Source: Spirochaetales bacterium (GTDB lineage: Bacteria > Spirochaetota > Spirochaetia > ARS1246). Taken from it: DNA of 9,879 nt. A program made the translations under genes and the position numbers. Location: assembly GCA_018644745.1 (NCBI GenBank), contig JABGPX010000353.1, forward strand, positions 1 through 9,879, in the 5' to 3' direction. Shown here in pieces: positions 1-6,984 of the stretch. Positions within the stretch are counted from its first letter, which is position 1, and the number at the start of each line of letters is the position of its first letter. A model generated the notes under the pieces. That model was given only the letters and a program-made list of their open reading frames with translations. It had not been told where the DNA came from and searched no databases.

Positions 1-209
1 ATGTGCACCACATTGATATCCTCAAGCATATCCGACATTGAGCCGTACGCTTTTATCTCCCGATCTTTGGCGAAGCCCTCGCGGTTTTCGAACGTCTTTG
101 AATAGACTCCCTGAATCTTGATGTCGGGCAGACCGGATTGCATAATTGACTCATAGTGAAAGCTCGCGGCGAACCCGGATCCCGCGATACCGACTCTTAT
201 CTCTTTCAC
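1..209 (-). CDS. Gfo/Idh/MocA-family oxidoreductase, N-terminal part (runs off left edge)
   Basis: Reading leftward, a GTG start gives 69 codons open to the window edge. The product begins VKEIRVGIAGSGFAASFHYE, a beta strand followed by the glycine-rich GxAGxGFxA turn of a Rossmann NAD(P)-binding fold. It continues with a second strand reading GVYSK, the place where this family recognises the dinucleotide, and then AYGSMSDML, typical of the family's 'y.s..ell' segment. The family uses NAD(P) to oxidise or reduce sugars, inositols and related compounds in the cytoplasm; the substrate cannot be told from the N-terminus. The GTG start is preceded by AGGAG with 6 nt spacing, and no ATG is nearby. 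It is divergent from the cyclase-like gene at 313, across a gap of about 100 bp. The C-terminal substrate domain lies outside the window. Confidence 0.85.
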   Translation of the reverse strand, partial: MKEIRVGIAGSGFAASFHYESIMQSGLPDIKIQGVYSKTFENREGFAKDREIKAYGSMSDMLEDINVVH

Positions 210-233
210 AATAGACTCCTCAGCGTGGTATGA

Positions 234-260
234 TGGCCCAAATCCACAGGATTCGGGCCA
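234..260. repeat. Imperfect 11-bp inverted repeat in divergent gap
   Basis: TGGCCCAAATC (234-244) and GATTCGGGCCA (250-260) pair over 10 of 11 positions around a 5-nt loop. It sits between two divergent genes and is not followed by a T-run, so it suits an operator or a leader hairpin better than a terminator. Role unknown. Confidence 0.5.
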
Positions 261-263
261 TTA

Positions 264-276
264 GGTACATAGTACC
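264..276. repeat. Short palindrome GGTAC-ATA-GTACC
   Basis: A perfect 5-bp-arm palindrome with a 3-nt centre lies 3 bp after the larger inverted repeat and about 25 bp before the ribosome binding site of the gene at 313. The spacing would suit a small operator, but the arms are short enough to occur by chance. Confidence 0.3.
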
Positions 277-312
277 CCTGGGAACAAACCTGTCAATTAT
301 AGGAGGTACCTT

Positions 313-846
313 ATGAGAGATTGGAAAACCGGGCATAAGGTGTTGCTATTCACGGATTTGCATCACTACTCAACGGTGAGTGTTACTCTCGGTAAACAGG
401 CGGTGGACTATCTTCAGGACTATTATGAGCTCACCGGTGATCTGGTCGTGGCCGTTGGCGGTTCAATTGTTAAATACATTGGTGATGCGGTTTTCGCGGT
501 ATTTGAAATCGGCAGCGAGGTGCCTGCTGTTAAAGCAGGGCTATCCCTGCGAAGCGGAATGATCAAGGTTGCCGAAAAATACGGTGTCGCTGAAGTAACC
601 GATACCGAGATTGGGATTGGGAGCGGTGAGGTAATTTACGGCACGATAGGCCATAAGAGTTTTTCCGCGATCGATTATTTCGGTGAGCCTGTAATGGAAA
701 CAGCAATGATCATGCACCACCGCGGGGTGGCTGTAACTCGACCGGTATATGATGCTGCAAAAAATGATCTGCAATTTCGACGTCTTGATGATATTTCTCT
801 TAAATGGAGAGAATCGCCTTTAGAAACCTGGGAGGTTTTAGGATAA
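313..846 (+). CDS. Stand-alone class III adenylate/guanylate cyclase-like domain, probably catalytically impaired
   Basis: A 177-aa protein that is almost entirely one class III nucleotide cyclase homology domain, with no membrane segment, sensor domain or signal peptide. It keeps both metal-binding aspartates (D15 in LLFTDLHHYS, D58 in KYIGDAVFAVF) and the lysine/aspartate pair that usually reads adenine (K54 and D121 in AIDYFGE). The GIGSGEVIYGTIG hairpin (101-113) is also normal. Aligned by the FGE turn, however, the transition-state Asn and Arg (four and eight residues after that Gly in mammalian enzymes) are both Met (M128 and M132). A homodimer should therefore bind nucleotide but make cyclic nucleotide poorly or not at all. 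The start has a perfect AGGAGGT six bases upstream. The RNA methyltransferase gene follows after 2 nt, so the two are cotranscribed and probably translationally coupled. Family is fairly certain; loss of activity is inference. Confidence 0.85.
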   Translation: MRDWKTGHKVLLFTDLHHYSTVSVTLGKQAVDYLQDYYELTGDLVVAVGGSIVKYIGDAVFAVFEIGSEVPAVKAGLSLRSGMIKVAEKYGVAEVTDTEIGIGSGEVIYGTIGHKSFSAIDYFGEPVMETAMIMHHRGVAVTRPVYDAAKNDLQFRRLDDISLKWRESPLETWEVLG

Positions 847-848
847 TC

Positions 849-1646
849 ATGATTTCTGTCGCAGAGCTGTTTCACAATCTTCGCGAACGGGATCTGCGAA
901 AGGAAGGGATCTGCATCGGCGAAGGCCCCTTCGTAGTTGAACGGATGGTAAGATCAGGATGGAATGTAAAAGCTGTCCTCTGTTCTGAAGGCATGGTCGA
1001 TCGAGCCTTGAAAATTACTGCAGGCGGTGTTCCCCTCGAGACCCTCCTTCCCGCGCAAATGCGGAAAATTACCGGCTTCGATTTTCATCGCGGAATGCTC
1101 GCTGCGGCGGTCCGGCCTGCGATTCCATCAGCAGCCGAATTTCTCAATTACGCAGCGGGCCGACCAGGGCTCCTAGTTCTGCTTTCGGGTGTGTCAGATT
1201 CTGAGAATGTAGGCAGTATTATTCGCAGCGCCGAGGCTTTCGGGGCAGCCGGCATGTTAATCGACGAGAGAAGCGCCGATCCCTATTCCCGCCGTGCTAT
1301 ACGGGTGTCCATGGGTGGAGTATTTAGCCTCCCGCTTGCCCGGATCGGTTATGAAAGTGAGTGCAAAGAGGCCTTAGAGGCCGCAGGATATACGCTAGTT
1401 GGAACTGTTGCGGACAGCTCGGTCGATGATTTAAATGGATATGAATGGCCGGAGCGTCCTGCATTGGTGTTTGGTGCAGAAGGGCCGGGACTAAGCGCGA
1501 CCTGGCTCGAGCTGTGCTCAACCAAAGTTACAATACGAACCAATCCCGGCACCGACTCGCTGAACGTCGGCGTCGCTGCTGGAATTTTTATGTGTGCGGC
1601 GGCGAGTGCGGCGGCGAGTGCGGCGGCGAGTGCGGTGATTGCATAG
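849..1646 (+). CDS. TrmH/SpoU-family RNA methyltransferase
   Basis: A 265-aa SPOUT-superfamily enzyme that would transfer a methyl group from S-adenosylmethionine, typically to a ribose 2'-OH of rRNA or tRNA. Residues 1-95 resemble the L7Ae-like substrate-binding domain. The three SpoU motifs follow in order: motif 1 NVGSIIRSAEAFG (120-132, with N120 and catalytic-type R126), motif 2 ALVFGAEGPGLS (205-216, E211), and motif 3 around SLNVGVAAGI (237-246, N239), which forms the knotted cofactor site. The target RNA cannot be assigned. The ATG at 849 is preferred over an in-frame ATG at 804, because 804 lies deep in the upstream gene and adds 15 residues unlike the family. AGGA sits five bases before 849, and the upstream stop ends 2 nt before. 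The last 17 residues are a low-complexity Ala/Ser tail encoded by a 12-bp tandem repeat. Confidence 0.93.
   Translation: MISVAELFHNLRERDLRKEGICIGEGPFVVERMVRSGWNVKAVLCSEGMVDRALKITAGGVPLETLLPAQMRKITGFDFHRGMLAAAVRPAIPSAAEFLNYAAGRPGLLVLLSGVSDSENVGSIIRSAEAFGAAGMLIDERSADPYSRRAIRVSMGGVFSLPLARIGYESECKEALEAAGYTLVGTVADSSVDDLNGYEWPERPALVFGAEGPGLSATWLELCSTKVTIRTNPGTDSLNVGVAAGIFMCAAASAAASAAASAVIA
1595..1635 (+). repeat. 12-bp tandem repeat TGCGGCGGCGAG, three copies plus TGCGG
   Basis: Three perfect copies of TGCGGCGGCGAG run from 1595 to 1630, followed by a partial TGCGG. The unit is a multiple of three, so each copy adds one AAAS block to the C-terminus of the RNA methyltransferase without changing frame. 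Slippage would vary tail length rather than switch the gene off. Confidence 0.95.
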
Positions 1647-1697
1647 GCGAAAAGTCTGGAGCATACTAGGCATAACAACGTTTTTACAGGGGATCAT

Positions 1698-2789
1698 ATG
1701 AATCAATTTCGCGGACTATATGGACCAATCCGTCTCGACTACGAAGCTCTGATATCCAATCTGCTGCGGAAGGGAACACCTGACAGGGTTTTTCACATGG
1801 AGTTGTTTCAGGATGTGGAGATAGCCGACGCTATCGCAGAACGCTTTGGATTGTGTAATGATCTGAATAGGGACGATCCGGATTTTGCAAAGAAAAAATA
1901 TATAGCAGTTCAGCGATTCTGTGGTTTTGACTATATTCGATCATCTCTCGATGGCTATGAGTGGCCTCTCCACAAGCAAACTACCGAAGACACTGCAGAA
2001 CTCAAGAAAGAGGGGGGGCGAAATTTCCAAGATGAGCATACCGGTCCGATCTCGAACTGGGAGGATTTCGAGAAATATCCGTGGCCCGATCCATCCGGGT
2101 CGGAATCTACCCAGAGTCTGGAATGGTATCAGAAGAATCTCCCCGACGACATGTGTATTGTTACCGCGGGGATGAGTCACTTCTGTGAACTAATCACCTG
2201 GCTTTTAGGGTATGAGACTTTCTGCTTCGCCCTCTTCGATCAGCGGGACCTCCTCTCGGCTATTGTTGAGAAACTGGTAGATATTCACAATGTTGCTCTT
2301 GAGCAGTATCTCTCCTTCGACCGGGTTAAAATTGTATTTGCCAGTGACGATATGGGATTCAAGACAGGTCTCCTCTTTTCGGCCGAAGACATGATCGAAT
2401 TGGTGCTGAAACCTCACAAAGTCATTGCGGATCGTACCCATCAGGCCGGAATACCTTATCTACTTCATTCCTGCGGAAAGCTCGATGATGTGATTGAATA
2501 TCTCATCGACGAGATAAGGATCGACGGTAAACACAGCTTCGAAGATACAATAGAAGATGTCCGGCAGGTGAAAACCACATATGGGAAGCAAACATCCCTT
2601 ATAGGCGGTATCGATGTGGATTTCCTCTGCCGTGCCGGGAAAGAACAGATAAGAGAACGGGTGAGAAAAACTCTGGATGTCTGCCTTCCCGGAGGCGGGT
2701 ATTGCCTCGGTACCGGGAACAGCGTGGCCAACTATATTCCTCTCGAGAATTATTTAACAATGGTAGATGAAGGCAGGCTGTATCGCTGA
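1698..2789 (+). CDS. Uroporphyrinogen decarboxylase-family protein (cobalamin methyltransferase type)
   Basis: A 363-aa TIM-barrel protein of the URO-D superfamily. It resembles the MtaA/MtbA/CmuA-like branch that moves methyl groups to or from corrinoid proteins rather than the haem-pathway HemE enzyme. The sequence shows the zinc motif expected of that branch: H257-x-C259 in LLHSCGK and C336 in GGGYCLGTG. It also has the acidic ASDDMGFKTG loop (216-224) after strand 5. HemE's N-terminal RQAGRYLPEY-type arginine motif is absent; the N-terminus instead reads GTPDRVFHMELF, common in the methyltransferase branch. Methyl donor and partner are unknown; no corrinoid protein gene is adjacent. AGGGGA lies four bases before the ATG. 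It lies 51 nt after the RNA methyltransferase and may share its transcript. A G7 run occurs at 2012-2018. Family is certain; substrate is not. Confidence 0.88.
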   Translation: MNQFRGLYGPIRLDYEALISNLLRKGTPDRVFHMELFQDVEIADAIAERFGLCNDLNRDDPDFAKKKYIAVQRFCGFDYIRSSLDGYEWPLHKQTTEDTAELKKEGGRNFQDEHTGPISNWEDFEKYPWPDPSGSESTQSLEWYQKNLPDDMCIVTAGMSHFCELITWLLGYETFCFALFDQRDLLSAIVEKLVDIHNVALEQYLSFDRVKIVFASDDMGFKTGLLFSAEDMIELVLKPHKVIADRTHQAGIPYLLHSCGKLDDVIEYLIDEIRIDGKHSFEDTIEDVRQVKTTYGKQTSLIGGIDVDFLCRAGKEQIRERVRKTLDVCLPGGGYCLGTGNSVANYIPLENYLTMVDEGRLYR

Positions 2790-2813
2790 TAGCGGCTGTC
2801 GTCTAAATAATTA

Positions 2814-2842
2814 TTGGTCTTCTCGCCTAATTCTGGTATATT
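2814..2842 (+). promoter_or_regulatory. Candidate sigma-70 promoter with extended -10
   Basis: TTGGTC (2814-2819), 17 nt, then TATATT (2837-2842), which is preceded by TGG to give an extended -10. Transcription would start around 2849, essentially at the ATG at 2852. It lies right after the URO-D-family gene and would drive the small charged protein. Confidence 0.5.
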
Positions 2843-3019
2843 ATGTCAGATATGGAACAAACCAAAAGCGAACTAGAAAAGAAAAAAGCACGCCTCGAAG
2901 AATTGCTGGTAACGCGATCTGAGGCCAGTTGCGACACACGACATCTCTCTCCCGCTGATGTTCAACGCGAGCAGGAGATTGAGGATCTCGAAGATGAGAT
3001 CGCGGAATTAGAAGGATAG
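2843..3019 (+). CDS. Small charged, helical hypothetical protein (58 aa; 55 aa if started at 2852)
   Basis: A short reading frame starting MSDMEQTKSELEKKKARLEE and ending DLEDEIAELEG. It is rich in Glu, Lys, Leu and Asp, with heptad-like Leu/Ile spacing in two helices (about 5-25 and 40-57) separated by a Ser/Cys/His/Pro linker (about 29-38). A two-helix coiled-coil hairpin is likely. No family is recognised and no function is proposed. There is no signal peptide and no membrane segment. Neither ATG (2843 or 2852) has a recognisable ribosome binding site, while an extended -10 element overlaps the first ATG, so the mRNA may be leaderless and begin at 2852. The non-random composition and clean stop argue for a real gene; conservation cannot be judged here. 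Confidence 0.6.
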   Translation: MSDMEQTKSELEKKKARLEELLVTRSEASCDTRHLSPADVQREQEIEDLEDEIAELEG

Positions 3020-3103
3020 AAAAAAGGCGAAAAGAGTTAGAAATAATCCTTTTCTACACCGTAATCCTTGAAACTCTAAGATGCATGGTATAGCTTAAAT
3101 TCA

Positions 3104-3132
3104 TTGTCCGGCATTTCCGGACCTGATATATG
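3104..3132 (+). promoter_or_regulatory. Candidate promoter of the ABC exporter operon with embedded inverted repeat
   Basis: TTGTCC (3104-3109), 17 nt, then TATATG (3127-3132), preceded by TGA as an extended -10; TATGAT (3129-3134) is an alternative -10. A perfect 6-bp inverted repeat, GTCCGG (3106-3111) with CCGGAC (3117-3122), loop CATTT, fills the spacer, which is where a repressor would block polymerase. It has no T-run, so it is not a terminator. The rest of 3020-3255 is AT-rich and holds no long gene. Confidence 0.45.
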
Positions 3133-3255
3133 ATAGTAATTTGTTCAAATCAAAAAACAACACCCGAGAGACACGGACCAACCTAGGATAAAGAAGCATA
3201 ACCAGCAGACTCATGTATTTCGGGAGGCAATTGCCGCTAAGTATGCGGCCGATCC

Positions 3256-5016
3256 ATGGAGATGATTAAGAAGTTACTTCCTTTTCTCAAGCCCCACTCA
3301 AGACGGCTATTTATCGGGCTGATTGGAATGACCGTGTTTACCGCGCTCAGTCTTTTACCTCCTCTTATCATGCGGTATCTGGTAAATGATGTTATCCAAG
3401 CGAAGGCCTGGGACTTGCTGCTTCCCGTGATAATCATGCTTATCTCTGTGCCGGTTCTTTCGGTCTTTATCCAATTCGTCAATACCTGGCTTATTCGGCT
3501 TTCCGGCTACAATCTTGTCCGTGATATACGCCTTGCGATCTATAAAAAGATTTTTTCTTTAAGCATGGATTTTCATCAGGAAAATGCATCGGGTCTCTTA
3601 GTTAACCGCCTCATGGATGATGTAAATGCGGTAATGCGATTGGTTACCGGCGAAACGGTAACTCTGTTAATCGATATCATCGTTTTTATCTGTTCGGTTA
3701 CTATTGTCTTTGTACTTTCACCGCTGCTCGGACTCATCCTTATCGGGATGTTGTTTATCTATGTTTTTGCATACCGGTTTTATGCAAAACGCATCCGGAG
3801 TTCGGCCACCTCATTTCGATATGTGTACGACAGAATATCCGAGCGTTTGGAAGAGACCATTACCGGCGCCCGCCATGTACGCATCTACAATAGAGAACCC
3901 TGGGAGAATGAAGTCTTTCTCGACCGAACAAACGAGAGCCTCAAGCATTCGACGGATACGCGAATCCATTCGGTAACTCTCAGCACTATCTGTAATATGA
4001 TTGCCGGCTTCGGCTCAGCGGCGGTCACAATAGTCGGCTCATATTTTGTCCTGAAGGGCGATTTGGAATACGGCGATATTTTCGCTATCGGCAGTTATAT
4101 CTGGATGGCCCTTAATCCGGCTATCCGGCTCACGAACGTTGCCGCTCAGATGACCGAGACATTTGTGTCGGTCCGCCGGATATTCGAGATCCTCGACACC
4201 GAACCGATGATCAGGAGCCTTCCCGGCGCTTCATCGCTTCAGCGGGGTCTCGGCGCAGTTGAGTTCCGGGATGTTCATTTCTCGTATGTTTCCGATGTGC
4301 CGCTTTATCAGGGCTTATCTCTCAATGTGGAACCGGGAATGAGTGTTGCTCTGGTCGGGCATACGGGCTGCGGGAAGACAACTATGACCTCACTTCTGAT
4401 GCGGCATTGGAATCTGCAAGAAGGCCAGATTCTTGTGGATGGAACCGATATCAGCACTGTCGATCTTGGCAGCCTACGACGGAATTTTGGAGTCGTGCTG
4501 CAGGATCCGATCATCTTCGACGGGACTGTAGCAGAGAACATTAGCTATGGCGTGCGAAACGTTACCCGAGCGCAAATTGAAGACGCCGCGAAGGTGGCGG
4601 AAATCTATGATATGGCGATGCGGCTGCCGGATGGTTTCGACAGTCTCATCGGCACGATCGGCATCAAGCTTTCGGTAGGTGAGAAGCAGCGTCTCAGTAT
4701 TGCCCGCGCTATTATCAAGGATCCTGTCATACTCATAATGGATGAGGCAACATCATCTCTAGACAGCGAATCAGAAGCGCTTATTCAGAAAGCTCTCGAC
4801 CGGATACTCAAGGAAAGAACAAGTTTCATCGTCGCCCACAGGCTTTCTACTATTACCAGCGTCGATATGATTGTTGTCATGGATGACGGTGCGATCGTTG
4901 AAAAAGGCCGGCACACGGATCTTATGGAAATTGAAAATGGAACCTACAGGCAGCTGTATGAAGAGCTCAGAGGCAGCGTAGTGGACGAAGCTGATTCGGA
5001 TGAGGCCGGGTTATGA
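3256..5016 (+). CDS. ABC exporter half-transporter, canonical Walker B/H-loop subunit
   Basis: A 586-aa fused membrane/ATPase subunit of a type IV (B-family) ABC exporter. Six hydrophobic segments lie roughly at 18-40, 54-80, 136-156, 158-176, 243-265 and 272-292, followed by the nucleotide-binding domain from about 333. Visible motifs are A-loop Tyr344, Walker A GHTGCGKTT (368-376), Q-loop Q416, signature LSVGE (472-476, instead of LSGGQ), Walker B VILIMDE with catalytic E497, D-loop SLD and H-loop H528. The next gene overlaps by ATGA and supplies the other half. Together they should pump a hydrophobic or amphipathic compound, lipid or peptide outward; the substrate is unknown. An in-frame stop at 3238 and the lack of other start codons fix the start at 3256 or 3262. 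Neither has a good ribosome binding site: GGGAGG is 28 nt upstream, within a short overlapping leader frame. Confidence 0.93.
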   Translation: MEMIKKLLPFLKPHSRRLFIGLIGMTVFTALSLLPPLIMRYLVNDVIQAKAWDLLLPVIIMLISVPVLSVFIQFVNTWLIRLSGYNLVRDIRLAIYKKIFSLSMDFHQENASGLLVNRLMDDVNAVMRLVTGETVTLLIDIIVFICSVTIVFVLSPLLGLILIGMLFIYVFAYRFYAKRIRSSATSFRYVYDRISERLEETITGARHVRIYNREPWENEVFLDRTNESLKHSTDTRIHSVTLSTICNMIAGFGSAAVTIVGSYFVLKGDLEYGDIFAIGSYIWMALNPAIRLTNVAAQMTETFVSVRRIFEILDTEPMIRSLPGASSLQRGLGAVEFRDVHFSYVSDVPLYQGLSLNVEPGMSVALVGHTGCGKTTMTSLLMRHWNLQEGQILVDGTDISTVDLGSLRRNFGVVLQDPIIFDGTVAENISYGVRNVTRAQIEDAAKVAEIYDMAMRLPDGFDSLIGTIGIKLSVGEKQRLSIARAIIKDPVILIMDEATSSLDSESEALIQKALDRILKERTSFIVAHRLSTITSVDMIVVMDDGAIVEKGRHTDLMEIENGTYRQLYEELRGSVVDEADSDEAGL

Positions 5017-6854
5017 GCAAAGCTGGAAAGGCTAAATCTACCCGTTTAACCAGGGTAATCGACCGTCTCCTCTCCGACCTTGAATCGTATGAGGGAAGCA
5101 AACTGAAGGATCTCTCTCAACTCTGGAGAGATTATCTTTCAGCTCATAAAATAAGAATTTTCTTAGCCTTGGGTATCACGTCGGTCTGGTGTCTTTTTCC
5201 GTATGCAACTGCGATTCTGGCTCGTTTTCTTGTTGATGATGTTCTGCTGGTCAACGGTGCGTATGATCCCAGCATGATTCAACAGCAGATGCCGTTGTTC
5301 TGGCGTTATTCGATATTACTGGTTGGCATCTGGACCATCTTTGTAATAGCAAACTGGCTGAAAAACTGGCTTATTGTCGACACAGGGCAGAGAGTTGTAT
5401 ATCAACTTCGCAAACGGCTCCATGAGAAGCTGCAGGCGCTGCACATCGGGTATTTCGAGAGCAATGAAACAGGAAAAGTTGTAAGCCGCGTTCTTGATGA
5501 CGTAAAGGTTATCAAGGAGTGGTCTACAAATCAGTTCCTGAACTTTTCGGCAAATTTCATCCGGCTTTTCCTCGGGCTCATTATAATATTTTTTATAAAC
5601 TGGAAGCTTTCGCTGCTTGTTGTTGTGGTGCTGCCGTTCTACGCGTATGCATTCTCCCGCCTCAGACCATTGGTAAGACGGACATCGATCGCGGTAAGGC
5701 GGTTGAACTCGGGCATGTACGCTTTGTCTTCGGAGAGAATATCCGGCATCAGCGTGGTGCAGGCGTTTTCCCAGGAAGGTCATGAACTCAACCGTTTTCG
5801 CCACAGGATGAACAATTTCGTCCGTCTGGGTATGCGTCTGATTCTGTATCAACAGCGGCTTGCTTTAATCGCGGGATTAATAACCGCGGTTATATCAGGT
5901 GTTATAATCTATTTTGGCGTAGGATTTGTCCGAACCGGAGAGATGTCTTTCGGCGATGTAATCGCATTTATCAGAATTATGCCAAACTTATTTGCTCAGG
6001 TGAACGCGGTTACTACCCTCCTGGCGCAGGTCGAGGCAATCTTCGTGGTGATCCATCGGGTTTTTCATCTTCTCGATGAGTTTGAGGAAGTGACACCCGG
6101 CAAGATCAAGCTTGACGGAATGAAAGGAAAGATTGATTTCCGGAATGTCAGTTTTAGTTATCCCGGGCAGGAATCTCCGGCGATAAGGGATGTTTCTTTC
6201 CATATCGATGAAGGCGAGCGGATCGCTCTGATGGGACCATCAGGGGCGGGGAAAACAACCATTTTTCAGCTTATCTGCCGATTCTACGATTCGCAGAGCG
6301 GCAGCGTACATTTAGGCGGTGTGAATCTTGTAGATGCGGACTCCGGATCTATTCGCAGGCATGCCCGTATGGTTCAGCAGGAGCCGGCGATTTTTTCAGG
6401 GACAATTGCCGAAAACATCGCCTATGGCGATCTTGCGGCCATGCCGACACAGCTCATGACTGCGACGACACAAGCGGAACTGCATGAGTTCATCATGTCT
6501 CTTCCGGCCAAGTATGAGACCGAAGTTGGAAGGAACGGCATCGCTCTCTCCGGCGGGCAGAAGCAGCGTCTCGCCCTATCAACCGCTCTGCTCACCCAAC
6601 CAGAAATACTGCTTTTGGATGATACGACCAGTGCCCTGGACGCGGAAACGGAGATGCGGATCCGATCAACCCTTAACCGGGTTCTCGAGGGCCGTACAAG
6701 TATTATTATTACTCAGAGGATTGCCACTGCAAGAGGCTGTGACAGAATCCTCGTGTTCGAAGACGGCGAGTTAACTCAAGAGGGAACGCATACCGATTTG
6801 AAAGAGCAGGAAGGCTTTTACCGACGCATTTATAAACAGCAGGAATCTATATAG
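5013..6854 (+). CDS. ABC exporter half-transporter, degenerate-ATP-site subunit
   Basis: A 613-aa partner of the preceding subunit. A cytosolic N-terminal extension of about 45 residues precedes six hydrophobic segments (about 47-70, 98-120, 180-196, 199-216, 284-304 and 312-332) and an ATPase domain from about 373. Motifs are Walker A GPSGAGKTT (408-416), Q-loop Q456 and a perfect signature LSGGQ (512-516). However, Walker B reads ILLLDDTTS with Asp (D537) in place of the catalytic Glu, and the H-loop reads IITQR with Gln (Q568) in place of His. This is the usual look of the non-catalytic subunit in heterodimeric exporters such as TM287/288, BmrCD or LmrCD. The ATG overlaps the upstream stop as ATGA, with GAGG just before it, so the subunits are translationally coupled and probably made in equal amounts. 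Substrate unknown. A terminator follows closely. Confidence 0.93.
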   Translation: MSKAGKAKSTRLTRVIDRLLSDLESYEGSKLKDLSQLWRDYLSAHKIRIFLALGITSVWCLFPYATAILARFLVDDVLLVNGAYDPSMIQQQMPLFWRYSILLVGIWTIFVIANWLKNWLIVDTGQRVVYQLRKRLHEKLQALHIGYFESNETGKVVSRVLDDVKVIKEWSTNQFLNFSANFIRLFLGLIIIFFINWKLSLLVVVVLPFYAYAFSRLRPLVRRTSIAVRRLNSGMYALSSERISGISVVQAFSQEGHELNRFRHRMNNFVRLGMRLILYQQRLALIAGLITAVISGVIIYFGVGFVRTGEMSFGDVIAFIRIMPNLFAQVNAVTTLLAQVEAIFVVIHRVFHLLDEFEEVTPGKIKLDGMKGKIDFRNVSFSYPGQESPAIRDVSFHIDEGERIALMGPSGAGKTTIFQLICRFYDSQSGSVHLGGVNLVDADSGSIRRHARMVQQEPAIFSGTIAENIAYGDLAAMPTQLMTATTQAELHEFIMSLPAKYETEVGRNGIALSGGQKQRLALSTALLTQPEILLLDDTTSALDAETEMRIRSTLNRVLEGRTSIIITQRIATARGCDRILVFEDGELTQEGTHTDLKEQEGFYRRIYKQQESI

Positions 6855-6855
6855 G

Positions 6856-6930
6856 GCACATCGAAAAACCCACTTTCGGTGCATGTAACCGAATGTTTTT
6901 CCTTATAGAATCGGGGTTTTTCGTATGTGC
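6856..6930 (+). terminator. Nested hairpin/terminator after the ABC operon
   Basis: The inner hairpin pairs ACTTTCGGT (6872-6880) with ACCGAATGT (6888-6896), 8 of 9 positions, loop GCATGTA, and runs into a five-T tract (6896-6900), so it is a plausible intrinsic terminator. An outer stem encloses it: GCACATCGAAAAACCC (6856-6871) pairs with GGGTTTTTCG (6914-6923) and ATGTGC (6925-6930), 16 bp with one bulged T. The outer stem has an A-tract on one side and a T-tract on the other. It lies 1 nt after the ABC operon stop. Confidence 0.7.
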
Positions 6931-6984
6931 TGGTTGTCAAAGTAGCAGTTTTAGAGGAGCCTATAGTGAATAGTTGGAGGAATA

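Noticed and set aside
804..848. Longer start for the RNA methyltransferase at ATG 804
   Set aside because: It would overlap the cyclase-like gene by 43 nt and add residues unlike the family. ATG 849 follows the upstream stop by 2 nt and has AGGA before it.
1349..1678. 109-aa minus-strand alanine-rich open frame
   Set aside because: It is the complement of the RNA methyltransferase end, and its Ala-rich start comes from the 12-bp tandem repeat.
2781..2815. Terminator after the URO-D-family gene
   Set aside because: Only a 4-bp stem (CGCT-GAT-AGCG) spanning the stop codon and an AT palindrome are present, with no T-run. The AT palindrome instead overlaps the proposed -35.
5316..5852. 178-aa minus-strand open frame
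   Set aside because: It lies wholly inside the second ABC subunit's membrane domain, has no recognisable domain and no ribosome site, so it is a shadow.
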